Positions 18,326 to 31,100 of a stretch of DNA of 64,000 nt are shown one piece after another. Position 1 is the stretch's first letter. Each line of letters starts with the position of its first letter. Made by a program: the position numbers and the translations under genes. This DNA comes from Nannochloropsis oceanica. Taxonomy: Eukaryota; Sar; Eustigmatophyceae; Eustigmatales; Monodopsidaceae. The DNA is taken from the NCBI GenBank assembly GCA_004519485.1, contig CP038128.1:1319001-1383000 (forward strand), given 5' to 3'. The notes below the pieces were generated by a model that was not told where the DNA came from, made no database searches, and saw only the letters and a list, made by a program, of their open reading frames with translations.

Positions 18326-20732
18326 ATGGAGGCAAGCACGCCTACACAGGGCCAAGTGCCACACCGTCCATCATTATCATCAGAACCAACACCACCAGGA
18401 TCTCCTAATAGTAGCGTGGGTGTCGGCGGCTCCATCGTCGTCGCCTCCTCTTTGTTGTTGGTCTCCAGCCTCACCCTCTGGCAGGCCTGGCACCAGCACC
18501 AGCAGACACCTTTGGCCACGACCGGCAATGCCGTAAACACAGCCAAGGTTCGTACATACATGTCCTTCCCTCTGCTGTTTATCGTCAAAACTGCAATCTG
18601 GGTCCATTCACGGGTCATGCTTCTCTGCCTGCCCCCCCCCCCTTCTAATTCCCTCTCTCCCTTTCTCCATGCATCCATCCATCCCTCCATCCATCACCCC
18701 GCAGCTCCTCCTTCCTGTCCTCGGTGTGCTTGCATCGCTTTCTTTCCTCTGTTATACCTCTCTCTTCTCCTCTGCCCAGTCTCAAAGCAGCTGTGACGAA
18801 CCCGACACCAAAATTACTCTTGGGCAGAAAAGCACCGACTCCTCCTTCTCCCCCTCCACCACCACCACCTCTTCTCAACTTCCCTCCTCCTCTATCTCCA
18901 ACGCCGAGATGCTCTTCCGCTCCGGTGGGGTGGGGGGCAATCGCATTCCTCCCCGCCAAGCCCCTTCAGCCGGACAGACTATCATTGTGGTTGGAGCAGG
19001 TACCGCAGGAGCAGCCGCGGCCGTCGGGCTCGCCGAACGAGGGTTCAAGGTGTTGTTGTTCGAGAGAGACATGACGCTGCAAGACCGGATCGTAGGAGAA
19101 TTGTTGCAGCCAGGGGGGGTGCGGGCGCTGGAAAGACTGGGATTGGATGAATGCGCGAAGGAAGGCATTGACTCGGTGGGGGTGGAGGGGTATGTGGTTT
19201 TTCGTCCTCACAAGCTGGAAGTGGAAGGAGGGGAAGAGGAAGTTGTGAAGAACATTATGTTGAATTACCCGGCATACGACCCTGCGTCAATGAAGGAGCT
19301 GTTTGGCGTGATCGATCCCTGCGTCAGCCCCTCGTCCTCGTCCTCGTCCTCATCTTCGTCCTTGTTCTCCATCCCTCCTTCCACGGAAGAGGTCCATGGG
19401 GCCGGCAAGACGCTCTCCCCCCACTCAGCAACTAAAGCCCGAAAAACCGCAGCAGCAGTAGCCACAGCAGCAACAACAGTCGCACAAGAGCATGAGCCGT
19501 TACGGCCCAAAGGCCGCAGTTTTCACAACGGTCGATTCGTCCAACGGTTGCGCGAGCGGGCGCTGGCGGAGAAAAATGTCACCGTCATCCAGGGAATTGT
19601 CAGTCGGCTCGTCCACGAAGAGGACTTGACGGAGGGAGCGAAGGAGGGAAGGGAGAAGGGAAAGAAGCAACGCGTCGTGGGAGTGGAATACAAGATCGAA
19701 ACGGGTCGAACCCTCACCAACGAAGAGGGGGTGGAAGTACCTGAAAAAGAGACCCGGAGGGCCCTGGCCCCCCTCACCATCGTCGCCGACGGCCTCTGGT
19801 CCTCTCTCCGGACCCACGTCGATAAATGCGCGAAGCCTCACCAGCTTTCCTCCTTTGTTGGCCTGATAATCACCCACCCATTCATGTCCTCCCCCCTCCC
19901 CCACGCCCATTGCGGCCACGTCGTCCTAGCCGAGCCTTCCCCAGTCCTGCTCTACCAAATCTCCTCCACTGAGACCCGAGTCCTCGTCGACATCCACGGC
20001 AAGCTGCCCTCCGCCTCGACTGGAGAGCTGGCCTCCCACCTCTACACCCACATCCTCCCCCAACTCCCTCCCTGTCTCCAAGCTCCTTTCGCCGAGGCCG
20101 TCGCCCGCGGGAACTTCAAGTCCATGCCGAACCGTGCCATGCCTGCTGCGAAGCTGGCCAAGGATGGCGTCATTCTCCTCGGGGATGCGCTGAACATGCG
20201 ACACCCGCTCACAGGGGGTGGGATGACGGTGGCCCTCCGTGACGTCGAGGCATTGTGTTATTTGTTGGAAGAACCAACCGCGGACCTTACCAACCCCGTC
20301 GCTTTCCGCGCGCTCAAAAAGCGCTTTGCCACGGAACGAAAATCGTGGGCTGCCACGATCAATGTGCTGGCCAATGCCCTGCACGCGGTCTTCTCCACCC
20401 CAGATGGAGACCTGACCCGGAAGGATCTAAGAGACGCGTGTTTTGATTACCTTTCCATTGGCGGCTATTGCGCCGGCGGTCCTATTAACTTGCTCTCGGG
20501 CCTAACGCCTCGTCCGTCCATCTTGGCGATGCATTTCTTCCTGGTGGCGTTTCACGGGGTGGGGAAGTACGTCTGGCCGTTTCCTACCCTCGGGGGTATG
20601 GTCCGCATGTACGACATGCTGCATGTCGCGTGTCAGATTATCATGCCTTTGCTGACGGTGGAGGGATCGACGGTGCTGGCCTCGTGGCCAGTGCGGACGG
20701 CGATTGGGGTGGTGTTCCCCTATGGGAAGTGA
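18326..20732 (+). CDS. SQE: Squalene epoxidase (squalene monooxygenase)
   Basis: Exons 18326-18547 and 18705-20732; donor GTTCGT, acceptor CCCCGCAG, phase 0. About 749 aa. FAD-dependent oxidation of squalene to 2,3-oxidosqualene, the first oxygenation in sterol synthesis, at the ER membrane. Two hydrophobic segments precede the enzyme (SIVVASSLLLVSSLTLW; LLLPVLGVLASLSFLCY). Rossmann motif TIIVVGAGTAGAAAAVGLAE at about 166-185; ELLQPGGVRALERLGL and NIMLNYPAYDP are typical of the family; DG motif TIVADGLWSSLR; GD motif GVILLGDALNMRHPLTGGG. The C-terminus carries the usual hydrophobic membrane-associated helices. A Ser-rich and Ala-rich insertion (near 19330-19490) separates the N-terminal FAD part from the RSFHNGRFVQRLRERA region and looks species-specific. 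The family is certain; the start is slightly uncertain. Confidence 0.96.
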
Positions 20733-21295
20733 GGTGGAGTATATGAGGGATATATGAGGGGCACGAGGTGGAAAGTGGGGGGTAAAGGAGGGGGAGAAAG
20801 TGTTAAAAGCGAGTTACGGCATAGAGTATTGCTATGGCTATGGCCATTTTGGCGTCGGTGTTTCTTTGTATTTGGTCGTCGAATTTGATACACATAATAT
20901 CAAGGGGGAAAGGCGCGTGAGAGATGAGAAGACGACGAAGACGACAAGAAACAACAGAAGAGTAATAGTGAGTAATACGCTTAACAAAACGGCAAAAAGG
21001 ACACTCTAAACAGAGAAAGGAAGAGAAGAGAAACATGAAGAAGAGAAGAGAAGAGAAAGAAGATGGCGACCGAATCATTTTTGAGTGGGAAGTGGGTAAG
21101 TCGGGGGATCCAATGAGCAGAGAAGGGACGCGAATAGGACATGGGAGAAGAAACAGCAAATATTTATAATTTATTCGTCGGCAACAGAGCGGTTTATGTA
21201 TGTCAGATGTGTGTCATATATAACAGGGAGAGAGTGGTAGATAGTGAGCGACAAGAACCAAGACAGACAGAAGGAGAGAGAGATGGAGAGAGATG

Positions 21296-21326
<31 letters not shown>

Positions 21327-21607
21327 GAAAGAAGAGAAAAGAACAGGCGAGCCGGGAGGGCCTCGACCATCAACGGAAAGCCAATTGATGTTTAGACAAG
21401 AGCGAGGGCACCCAGAAAAAAAAAGTCGAGACCCACAACAACAAGAAAACGCCTCACACGTGCTTTCGATTCGCTCCGTTTGCTTTCACACCCTCCCTAC
21501 CCCCTCGACTCCCTCCTTCCCTCTTTTCTCGCTCATCCTCCTCCCCTCCCTCCCTCCCTCCCTCCCTCCCTCCCTCCTCCCCTCTCTCCGTCCTCCCCTC
21601 CCCCCCC
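20733..21607. other. Convergent 3' flanks of SQE and PSMA4
   Basis: Purine-rich, with a GAGA microsatellite near 21285-21320. No coding signal. Confidence 0.5.
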
Positions 21608-23339
21608 TTACATGTCCCCCTCAGGGGCAGTGGCTGCGCTGACCTCGTTCAATAAGGCTGTCGTCTCCTCCGTCCCCAGCGTGGCGTGAACCACCCTCCC
21701 CCCCACCTTCTCCGCGGCCTTGAGCGTGAAAAACTCCACCTAGAGGGAAAAGGGGAGGGAGATATGATATGGTTGAGTGCCCGATGCATGGCCGGGTTGA
21801 CTTGCTATCGTTCCCCGTCGAGTCAATTTATCCCTACATCCCTCCTTCCCTCCCTCCCTTACCTTCTCCGCGGACGGCGTGGTGGTATCCATCGTCTTAA
21901 GCAACACCTTGGCCGCCAGCTTCAAACCTTCCGCCAGCGTAGGCTTGTCCCCCTCCGGAAATTCGTTCTTCAACAGATTTTTCCCGGCCTAGGGAGGGAG
22001 GGAGGGAGGAAGAGAGGGAGGGGGAGTCGGTGGTAGGAGCGTCTTGTTCATTATCTTTGATGTCCATCCTCCAGCGCGGGCTTGAAAGAGGGAGGCAGGG
22101 AAGAGGCCGTTTGAAGCACTGTGGGGAAAAACACTCCCACACGAGGAACTAAAAGCGAGGCGTCCATTTCGAAAGGGGGTGGGGAGGGATGAGGGAGGGA
22201 GGGAAGGAGGGAGAGGGAAGGAAGACATACCTGAAAATTGGCGCCAATGGCTGTGGCGGTCCATCCCCCGAAGGTCCCGGCAGGATCAGACTCGTATAGC
22301 TGGAAACCATGGTGCCTGGGGAAGGAGGATAGGGAAGGGGGGAAGGAAGGAAGGGCTGAATACGTGTGTGCATTGCCCCCCCAAAATAGGGTAGATGGGA
22401 GGGAGGGAGGGAAAGAGGGAGGGAGGGAGGGATGGAGGGAGGGAGGGATGGAGGGAGGGATGGGGGCGGTGTCCTTCCTACCTGTCGTAGCCGGCAAACA
22501 GGAAGGAGACCCCGAAAGGGCGCAGCCCTCCGTACTGTGTATACGCCTGCTTGTAGTCGCAGATGGACCGCACGAGCTGCTCGACGGGCATGGTCTCTTG
22601 GTACTGGTACAGGTAGCGTTGGGCGGACAGACGGGCTGGAGAGAGGGGGAGGGAGGGGGGGGGGTGGAAGATCATGAGGGGTGTGGTTCTTCTACAGCTT
22701 GTCTCGACACCTTCCGGGCAATGCGCGTGGGCCAGAGAGCGAGGAAAGAATTCCACAGAAATTCACGAACACGAGCACGCATAAATTTAGAGAGCATTAA
22801 GGATTCACCCGCGCCCGAATGTTTCCTCTCTTTTCCTCTTGGCTTTCCGCACCTTGGTTTATCAGAATGTTAGCATCAGACGTCAGGCCCGCCACCACAC
22901 AGGCGATGTGCCCGTCGATCTGGTAAATCTTGTCGCTGGACTTAGATGGTGCTAGAAGCTTGCTGGTGGTCTTTCGTTCCGCTGCCAGGACTATACCGTC
23001 GGCGCAGAGGATGCCCACGCAGGTTCCGGCGTTGTTGATAGCCTCAATGGCGTACTCAACCTGATGCAGACGGCCTTTCGGGGTAGGGGAAAAGGAGGTC
23101 AGAGATAGACGGGCAAAAGGTAACATGAGACGAGGGGCGAGGGGCGGTGTAGTCTGCACTGTTACCGTGGACTCAAGACACAGGTGCGGGGGAAGGGGTT
23201 GGGACGTGGAACGGGGCATGATGATGCTTGGGAGGGGGAAGAGACAGGCAACAATCATACAGGCAGATAGATTGAAGGACGCAAAAAACGCACCTTCCGG
23301 CGAGAACGTGGTGGTCGACGAATCGTAGCGTCTTGCCAT
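21608..23339 (-). CDS. PSMA4: 20S proteasome subunit alpha type-4
   Basis: Six exons: 23294-23339, 22853-23074, 22482-22635, 22231-22315, 21863-21988, 21608-21739, all in frame, giving 254 aa (family about 250-260). Begins [20 protein letters not shown], the canonical alpha-subunit N-terminus, split by intron 1 after FSPEG. Other conserved parts: [74 protein letters not shown], and [20 protein letters not shown]. Alpha subunits form the outer, non-catalytic rings of the 20S core and gate substrate entry. Human PSMA4 has a longer charged tail; here the tail is short and ends APEGDM. Introns are C-rich at both ends. Confidence 0.96.
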
Positions 23340-24356
23340 GATTAGGGGTATGGCCTGTGGTGTGCATGGGTTTAGGTTAGGTGGGTTGTGTGGAAAGGAA
23401 AGAGCTCCTACACACACAGAAGACGGAATCGTTCTTCGGTGCATGTTAGCGATGATGGGGGGGCGAGGCCGGCAACGGTCTTGTGCTTCTTCAATCCTTA
23501 CGCGCATGGGGTGCTAGAGCCACGGCATTATGTCACATGTCACACATGCTGACAGGCATGCCCCTTTGCCATCGCCAAAGTTCGGAGAAGTCACCAAGAC
23601 ATGGAAGAAAAGTAAAATTGATTGATTGCAATACAAACAACCTCCTGCCTTCAGTTCCTGCCTTTTTTCCCTTTTTGAGGTTTATCCCCGTGTATTGATT
23701 TGCTGAGTGCGGGTTCAGAAATAATACGACATCCCATATACTGTTGGACGCGGCGACCGGCAAGCGCTTGTGTCGCCTGACGCACGTCTCGCGGCAAAGG
23801 GTCGTAATCTCTTGGGGGCCACAAGGGCCTCGAAGGAGGAGAGGGGAAGAGATCGAATCGACTAAGAAATCATGGACTAGGATATCCTCTCCGCGAGTTG
23901 CTTCTCTGGTACTACAGTTTATTTCACGCTTGCTCCTGTTCTCATCGCTCTGCCGGCTTTCGCCAAAGCCTTCTGTACATCAACACTCTACATTCGTGCA
24001 ACCCACCCACACGGCAGGAACCGCTTTATAACATTGGCAGCCCAAAGTCTCAAGAGACCACACTCCACTCGTAACATGGAGATGGTCGTATTCTTCTGGT
24101 TATCTTGAAGCAGCAGGTCGCGCTGCGGCGAACACAAACCTCACAAACCTGCAACACTTCGGTGGGCCAGGAAGCCCACCGAAAAATCGTAGAGTCGGTC
24201 TAGTGCAATGCAAAAGCATTACAAGCACGTAATCCTAAACCCCAAGTCCTGCGTGCTATGGATGATGTAATCCATGTTCGAGGTCGTGTCGCCAAGGGTC
24301 CCCTTGAATTGCTGCCAGTGCTGCTGGCTGACCCTCCCCTCCCTCCCTCCGTCCCT
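23340..24356. other. Intergenic region with a strong hairpin
   Basis: 1 kb between the PSMA4 start and the TRM112 stop. No convincing gene. It contains an 8-bp hairpin at 24160-24181 (CGGTGGGC, six-base loop, GCCCACCG) and a second small one (AATGC-AAAA-GCATT) about 25 nt further on. Confidence 0.45.
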
Positions 24357-24963
24357 TCAAACCACCTCCTCGTCCTTCATCATCATATCGACAACACCCC
24401 CGACGATGGAAAATCGCCTTCCCGTCTCCGGACAGATCAGCGCCCCTTCCAGCACATGCACGTCAAACAGCGTCTTGTGCAATGCCTTCAAGAACTCCTC
24501 ATCCTGTGCCAAGGCCTCAGTAAGTGATTCAGGAAACGCAGCGACGTCTAATCCCAAATCTTTGGCGGCGGAGCGAAGACAGGGGAAGGAGAGGGTGGGA
24601 AGGAGGTGACGCATGAAGGGCAGATCGGGCTCGGTGTCTCGTACCTGGTTGGGTTTAGGGTGGGATGGGGAAGATGGATGATTGGAATAGGAATGAAGCG
24701 GGTCCTATGAATAGCTGTTGTAAACAATCGCGCGGGAGGCATGGATTGAAAGACAATAAAAGATACGATGGCTGGACGGCCGTGCTGTCCGAGAGGAAGG
24801 AAAAGCGGGGGGGCTTGGTGGAAGAGAGTCGGGTTGGAAGGTCGATAGGGAGCAGAGCGGCCACCATACGTACTTCTATTTGCTGGGCCTCGATTTTGAG
24901 TGGGAAACCTTCCACCACACCCTTGGCCGTGTTGCGCAGGACATTGTGGCTGAGGAGGCGCAT
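24357..24963 (-). CDS. TRM112: TRM112 multifunctional methyltransferase activator
   Basis: Exons 24874-24963 and 24357-24644 (donor GTACGT, acceptor CCAACCAG, phase 0) give 125 aa, the family length. Starts MRLLSHNVLRNTAKGVVEGF then PLKIEAQQIEV, matching the family's MKLLTHN...GFPL pattern. The C-terminal part ETGRRFSIVGGVVDMMM matches the zinc-knuckle-like region (CPESGRMFPISRGIPNML in animals). TRM112 is the small partner that stabilises tRNA, rRNA and release-factor methyltransferases (Trm9, Trm11, Bud23 and Mtq2 in yeast). Compact promoter shared with the divergent AOS1 gene. Confidence 0.93.
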
Positions 24964-25451
24964 TAGTGGTGAGGTGCAGAATACGGCCTAAATTGGAATA
25001 GAGTGGGAATGAGAAATGGTGTGTGTGGTTGGCAAGGCTGAAGGCTGTGGTGGGGAGGTAGTGGGCCATCGTCTCACCCAGAAATATTTCTAAATCCAAA
25101 CGGGTCGATCGAAAGGCAGGCAGCCATTGGGATGAATGACCAGTTCTCATAAGATCTGACTGTTTGCATGGCTACTTTGGTGTTGCTCAGAGATAGTGAG
25201 GCGTGTAGTCGGGCTTCCAATCGCCGCAAAAGTAGTGTTCTTCCTTTTCCCCTTGCCCACCTGCCCCGCTGTAGACTGAACGACGCCTGGGAAGAAGCAG
25301 CAGCTATTTAAATCTATTCGCTGCCTGCTGTGCCTTTTCCTGTTGGCTCTACCCGCTTTTCTAACCCTAGCTCCCGCAGCTTTTCCATCGATTCTGACAA
25401 CCCTACCCACCCCACGGTGGCCGTGCCATACACACACCTGAGCAGACGGCC
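24964..25451. promoter_or_regulatory. Divergent promoter region of TRM112 and AOS1
   Basis: 488 bp between two head-to-head ATGs; no convincing coding capacity. Individual elements not resolved. Confidence 0.4.
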
Positions 25452-27320
25452 ATGGACGCTTCAGAAGTTTACGACCGACAAATCCGCCTGTGGGGGATGG
25501 AAGCTCAAAAACGTATGCAGGAAGCCCGGGTACTGTTTTGTGGCTTACGGGCGCTGCCAGCTGAGGTACGAAAGAGAGGATGGAAGGAGGGAGGGAGGGA
25601 GGGAGAAGGGGAAAGAGAAGAAGAAGGGTAGGAATGAGGAGGGGTGGAAGCGGTTTTCAAATGAAAAGTCCGTTTGATGTGTAACAATATGTCGCCTTTT
25701 CATTTGTCGACTGATAAAGCCTTCCCTGCACCCTACCCCCTATTCAATCCCTCGCTTCCTCCATCAATGCCTCCCTCGGCTCCCCAGATCTGCAAAAACG
25801 TCATCCTTGCCGGCATCAATGTCGCACTTCTTGATGCCGAGACCGTGACACACGAGGATTTGTGTGCGCAATTTTTTTTACGGCCAGAACACGTGGGAAT
25901 GAACGTATGTCCAGGAGGGAGGGAGGGAGGGAGGGAGGGAGGGAGGGAAGGAAGGAAGCAAGGACGGGCAGGGAAGGGGGGGAAGGAAAGAAGGAGCAAG
26001 CGTAATCATCGTTCAAGCCCTTCTATTCATGCTCGTATACGATGATCCTTGCTTCCATACCAGCGTGCAGAAGCCTGCCTCCCGGGTGTCCGAGAGATGA
26101 ACCCGCTGGCCACCGTTGAGTGCCATACTTCTCCCCCTTCCTCCCTCCCCGACACCTTCTTCTCTTCCTTCGACATCATCGTCGCTTCAGACCTCCCTCC
26201 CTCCCAGCTTATCCGTCTCGATGCCCTCATGCGGGAACGAGGGAGGGAGGCGGGGAGGGGGGGAGGGTTTATGTACGCCGACACGTTCGGGCTGCATGGA
26301 TGGGCCTTCGTTGATTTGGGGGAGGGTTTCAAGGGGCGGATGGATGAGGCGAGTAAAGGAGGAGCAGGACCAGGAGAAAAAGAGGGGGGAAAGGTAGGTG
26401 GGAAGGAGGGAGGGAGGGAGGAGGGGGGGGGGGAGGGAGGGAGGGAGGGAGGAAGGGGGGGGGGGGGAGGGAGAGAAGGAGGGAGGACGGGTGCTGCACG
26501 TGTAAGGTTACAGACGATTTTGACACCAACATTTCTCCTTCCCTCCCTCCCTCCCTCCCTCCATTTCTCTTTCCCTCCCTCCTTCCAGCCCGCGGCACCG
26601 AAGGAGTTCACGCTTTCCTACCCCTCCCTTCAAGAAGCGCTTTCAGAGCCGTGGTCCTCTTTGAAAAATCGCTTTCCAGTGCCACGTGTTTTTGTGATGG
26701 GTCGTCGTACGTAGGGAGGAAGGGAGGAAGGGAGGGAGAAAGGGAGGGTGAGTTTTATATCTTGGTCAGCATGTGTACCGGTAAGCAGAACGTAGTCCTC
26801 TCCTCTCTCTCGAGCTCACGTGCTTCCCCTCCCTCCCTCCCTCCCTCCCTCACGTAGTCCTTGGCATCTTCGACGAGAAGCACGGGTGCCGCCCCTCCCC
26901 CTCTGCCAGCGGCAAGGAGGTGGCGTTGTTCGTGTCCGAGAGCCAAGCGGCCCTGCTGGAGAATGGCTTAGAAGAAGGATTTTTGAGCGAGGAGGAACTT
27001 CGGTAAGGAGGGAGGAAGGGAGGGAGGGAGGGAGGGATAAGATGGAAGGTCAACTTGGCTCTTACTCATGCATGACCATGAACTCCTCCTCCCTCCTTCC
27101 TTTCTTCCCTCCCTCCTTCCGTCCAACCCTCAGTGCACTCGCTATCTCAGGTCGGACGGAGCTGTCGCCGGTGTGTGCCGTCATTGGCGGTATTTTGGGG
27201 CAAGAGATATTAAAGGCTGTTTCACGTAAAGGTGAGCCAGCCCTTAATTGCTTCCTGTGGGATGGGGAGACGCATGAAGGGAGGGTGATCCAGGTACCGC
27301 CGCCTGCGGTAAAGAGGTAG
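25452..27320 (+). CDS. SAE1: SUMO-activating enzyme subunit 1 (AOS1/SAE1)
   Basis: Six exons: 25452-25565, 25788-25904, 26064-26393, 26589-26706, 26858-27002, 27134-27320; all in frame, 336 aa. Starts MDASEVYDRQIRLWGMEAQK, the hallmark of the ThiF/E1 small subunit, followed by GLRALPAEICKNVILAGINV, ALLDAETVTHEDL, REMNPLATVE, FDIIVASD, and C-terminal CAVIGGILGQEILKAVSRKG. With UBA2 it forms the heterodimeric E1 that adenylates SUMO; the catalytic Cys lies in UBA2, so its absence here is expected. A Gly/Glu-rich loop (EASKGGAGPGEKEGGK) at the end of exon 3 abuts a GGGA-rich intron and may be exonised repeat. Introns 1, 3, 4 and 5 have G-rich 5' ends and C-rich 3' ends. Confidence 0.93.
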
Positions 27321-28180
27321 GGGGGGACGGAGGGGAGGGGGACGGAGGGGAGGGGGACGGAGGGAGAGGTGATGTCAGCACGCAAGCGTGTGTTGTATCG
27401 TGGGACGTGAAGGACGGGTGTTTCTCGGACGGGTTAGTCATGACGGAAAGGTGTCATAATAGCTGTACCGTGTTGGCGGGGATGTAGACAAGAGCGAGAA
27501 GGTAGGGAGGGAGGGAGGGAGGGAGGAGCGATGGGGTGAAAAGAAAAAGAGAGAGAGAGGAATAATGCAACAGCTCGAGAAGAAACATCGGACGACCGAG
27601 GTCATCACGGCTCTCTATGTGATTGCTTTAATTTTATGTTGGCTCCCCTCCTTATTTTGTCGCCTTTTTTCCATCTTGCAATTGATATATTTTTTCTACC
27701 TCCATCCCTAGCCAACCTCTCCCTCTCCCTCTCCCTCCCTCTCTCTTCTGCCCCCTGCTCTTTTTGGATGGTGATGGCCCATTCTTTCACATTTCGGTTT
27801 CTTTTCCAAAGGGCGTGTGGGCATGCTGCTCTGCGCATCCATCTAGCCGCCATCTTCTTTGTTCTTTGATCTGCCTCAAAACCCATTTTTCTTTCTCTCC
27901 ACTCAAACTCTCCACGTGCTCTCAACGCGTCCGCGTCTTTCGCTTCTCCTGCTGTTGCTGCTGCTTTTGCTGCTGGCTAATGATTTTTCTTTTACTGCTG
28001 CTGCTCCTACTTCTTCCTCAAACTCATGCTATTGCTGCTGCTGCTCCTTCTTTCTGCTCGCGCTCTCCTCTAAAACTCACCCCTCCGCCCATCGCCACTG
28101 CTGCTGCCTTGTAAACCTAAACCTTCCCTCCCCCCCTCCCTCCCTCCCTCCCTCCCTCCCTCCCTCCCTGCTTCCCCTGC
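27321..28180. other. Convergent 3' flanks of AOS1 and the GT64 gene
   Basis: Begins with about three copies of a 16-bp tandem unit (GACGGAGGGGAGGGG, 27328-27364), then pyrimidine- and CTG-rich sequence. No gene seen. Confidence 0.5.
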
Positions 28181-31100
28181 CTACCAAAAAGACAACTTGA
28201 CGACAATCAGCAAAAAAACGGCCAGCAACGGTACCAGGTGCAATGCCTTACCCCGTCTCCTCCCTCCCTCCCCTCCCTCGCCCCCTCCCCCCCCCGAGCC
28301 CAACAACACGTCACTCGAGAAATAATCGAACACGGTCGACGGTCGCCCGAACAGGAGACTTCCTGCCGGGCCAGCCACCACACTCCCCTTCACCAGGGGC
28401 ATTCTTCCCCCGTACAGATCCACAAAGTCGTTGAGGCACTGTCCGCGGCTTTTCATGTGCCCGAGTTGCGTCCAGCTTTTGGTTGAGATACCTGCGCAAC
28501 GAGGGAGGGAGGAAGGAAGGAAGGGTTGGAAGGGGGGAGGGATGAGTGACCGTGCCCAACCATTACTCACATCACGCAACAAGGAATTGAAGAATAGATA
28601 CAAACATACATCGACAAATTTCAAATAAGAAAACAGAATGTACCCAAAAACAACAAAAAAACGTACCTTTAAACACCCCCAAGTCCGTTAACCGCCCCCT
28701 CACAAAAATGGGCGGCTTTCCTGTCATGTTGGTGGCGAGGAACTGCATGGCAATGTCCTCACAATTCCGGTTCTCGTCCACATACGCCCGAATCGTCCCC
28801 GGCATCAGTTCCGTGTAGGCCGTTAAAAAAGAGCGGTGCAAGAAAGCTGCCTTGGTCAATACAAGAGAGTATTCACCCTCCCACCACACCTTCCACCACC
28901 CGTTGTAGCGAAACAAGGGCGGAGGGATCTTCCCCCCCCTCAGCCCTCCCCCATCCCTCCCTCCCTCCTTCCCTCCCTCTTCCGCCTCCACGTCCAAAAT
29001 GTCTTCCTCCTCTTCCTCCATTCCCCCCCTGCCAACTCCCTCCTCCGCCTCCCCATCCCCCTCTCTTATTTTCTCCCTGCTTTCATCCCCCTTCTTCCTC
29101 CGCCGTCTCTCCTCCTTCTTCTTGGCCTTGCGCCCTTCCGCCTCCGCCACAGCCCTCAATGCCTTGGGGTTCATCGTATGGATGCGCGGCATGAATCCCA
29201 CCAGCGACTCATCCGCCACCTTCCACACACCAAAGGCAAAATCCAAGTCGGTGCATGGGACCCGGATGTCATCGTCCACGGCGAACACGGCGTCAGTAAC
29301 CAAGCCTAGAGAAAGGAACAAAGTGCGTTGACGGGAAGGAGGGAAGATGGGAAGGAGGGAAGGAGGGAATTGAGGGTCTTGTATCAGGCCGAGGAGGAGA
29401 GGAGGGAAGGGGGGAGGAAGAGAGGGAGAGAAGGGGAAGGGCACTTACCGTTATCCTTCCCGTCCTCGCCGACGGGCGGGACGAAACGGTTATTCAAACT
29501 GGTCGTTGAGTAGGTGTCGTAGAAAACGGGCTTGTGCTCACTGAACCATCCCTTGTCTTTCTCGTCAGTGGGGGAAGGAGGAGAAGTCCCGTTCTCCGAC
29601 CAAACGACGCGGATGGAGTCAACCTGAACATGAGGAGGGTGGGAGGGAGGGAGGGAGGGCGGGAAGGAAGGAAGGAGTACGATGAGAAAGAGGGGGGTCG
29701 GGCGAGACTGAGGAACCCAAAATGCAAGAGGAGGCGACGAGGGAGGGCGGGGGGGAGGGAGGGAGGGAGTTACCTTGGCACACGCGGCATAGTGCCGGAC
29801 AGCGTCTTTGGCCATGTCGTGCCTCTTGTAAGTGTTCACCATCACCGTGAACTTCTGTCGAGCCAACGGCTCCGGTTGCCCCCCGCCCTGCAAGAGAGCA
29901 GCAGCAACAGCAGGGTAGGCAGATTCGAGATCTTGCTGGGCTTTCCCAGCGGCCGCCGCGCCTTCTCCCGAGAAGGACACAACGGTGGCGAGGAGCATGA
30001 TGAGGACGATGACGGGACAAAAGACGATCAAGGAGGGCTTGGACCGTTGCCGAAGGGCATTGACAATGGTCAGGCGCTTCTTCTCGAAGGCTCGAGCGAG
30101 GGTGTGAGGGTGGAGGGTGCGTTGAGATCCATGGTGCCGGAGGTAGTATTGCCCATGACGCCCGCCCTTCATCCCCCCGGAGGTGGAGGAGGAGGAGGAG
30201 GAGGAAGGCAGGCTGCTGCCGCCCTCACACCCCAGCAGCTCCGCCCTTTCACCTTTCTCTTTCTCCTTCTCCAAAGCCGCGAATGGGGTAGAGGAGGAGA
30301 GGGAGGAACCGAGCGAGGAAGATGACGAGGAGGAGGAAGGGCCAGAGTCGTCCTTGGCAAGGCAGGTGTTTCTTCTTGAAAACCATGACCCTCCCGTTAA
30401 CGACCGCAGGTAGGAATTCACCATCCGTGCCGGTGGTGCCTCCCTCCCTCCTTCCCGCCCTCCTTCTTCCGACGAGGGAATCACTCCCCCGCCCCCACCG
30501 CTGCTGCTGCTGCTGCTGCTGAGACCCCCTCCTCCACCGCTGCCGCTGACAATCATGCCCCCTGCTGCAAGGGCCAGAGCAGCTGACAAGCCATCCAAGT
30601 CCTCCTTTGTGCTTCTCCGAAGCGAGCGCGGGCGAGGCACTCCCTCACCGCTGCATCCACTGGTGGGCATACTCACCATACAGCTCTCCACTTCCACTAC
30701 AATCCCTTCCTCCTCCTCGTACCTGCAATCCCCCCCCTCATCGTTTACATTCCGCAAGCCCCACAATCCTCCATCCCTCCCCCCCTCCCTCCCTCCCACA
30801 CCACCGCCAGCCGCAGCAGTCGCACTCCCACTTGTTGGTGTGCTCAAATTGCTGCTGCTGTTGCTGCTGTTGCAGCTGCTACTGCCTGTTTGTCCAAGGA
30901 AAGCGTGGACGGAGGAAGTCCGTCTTGACAAGCCCGTGGCGCCGGTGGCAATAGCAAGACCCAAGACAGATGTATTGCTGCCACTGTCGCCGGAGGAGGC
31001 GGAAGAAGAGGAGGAAGAGGAGGAGCTGATGGGGGTGGAGTGTGCCGGGGGAGAGGCGGAGGGATTTGCGGTGGACGTGGTCGTTGACGACGCGCCCGAC

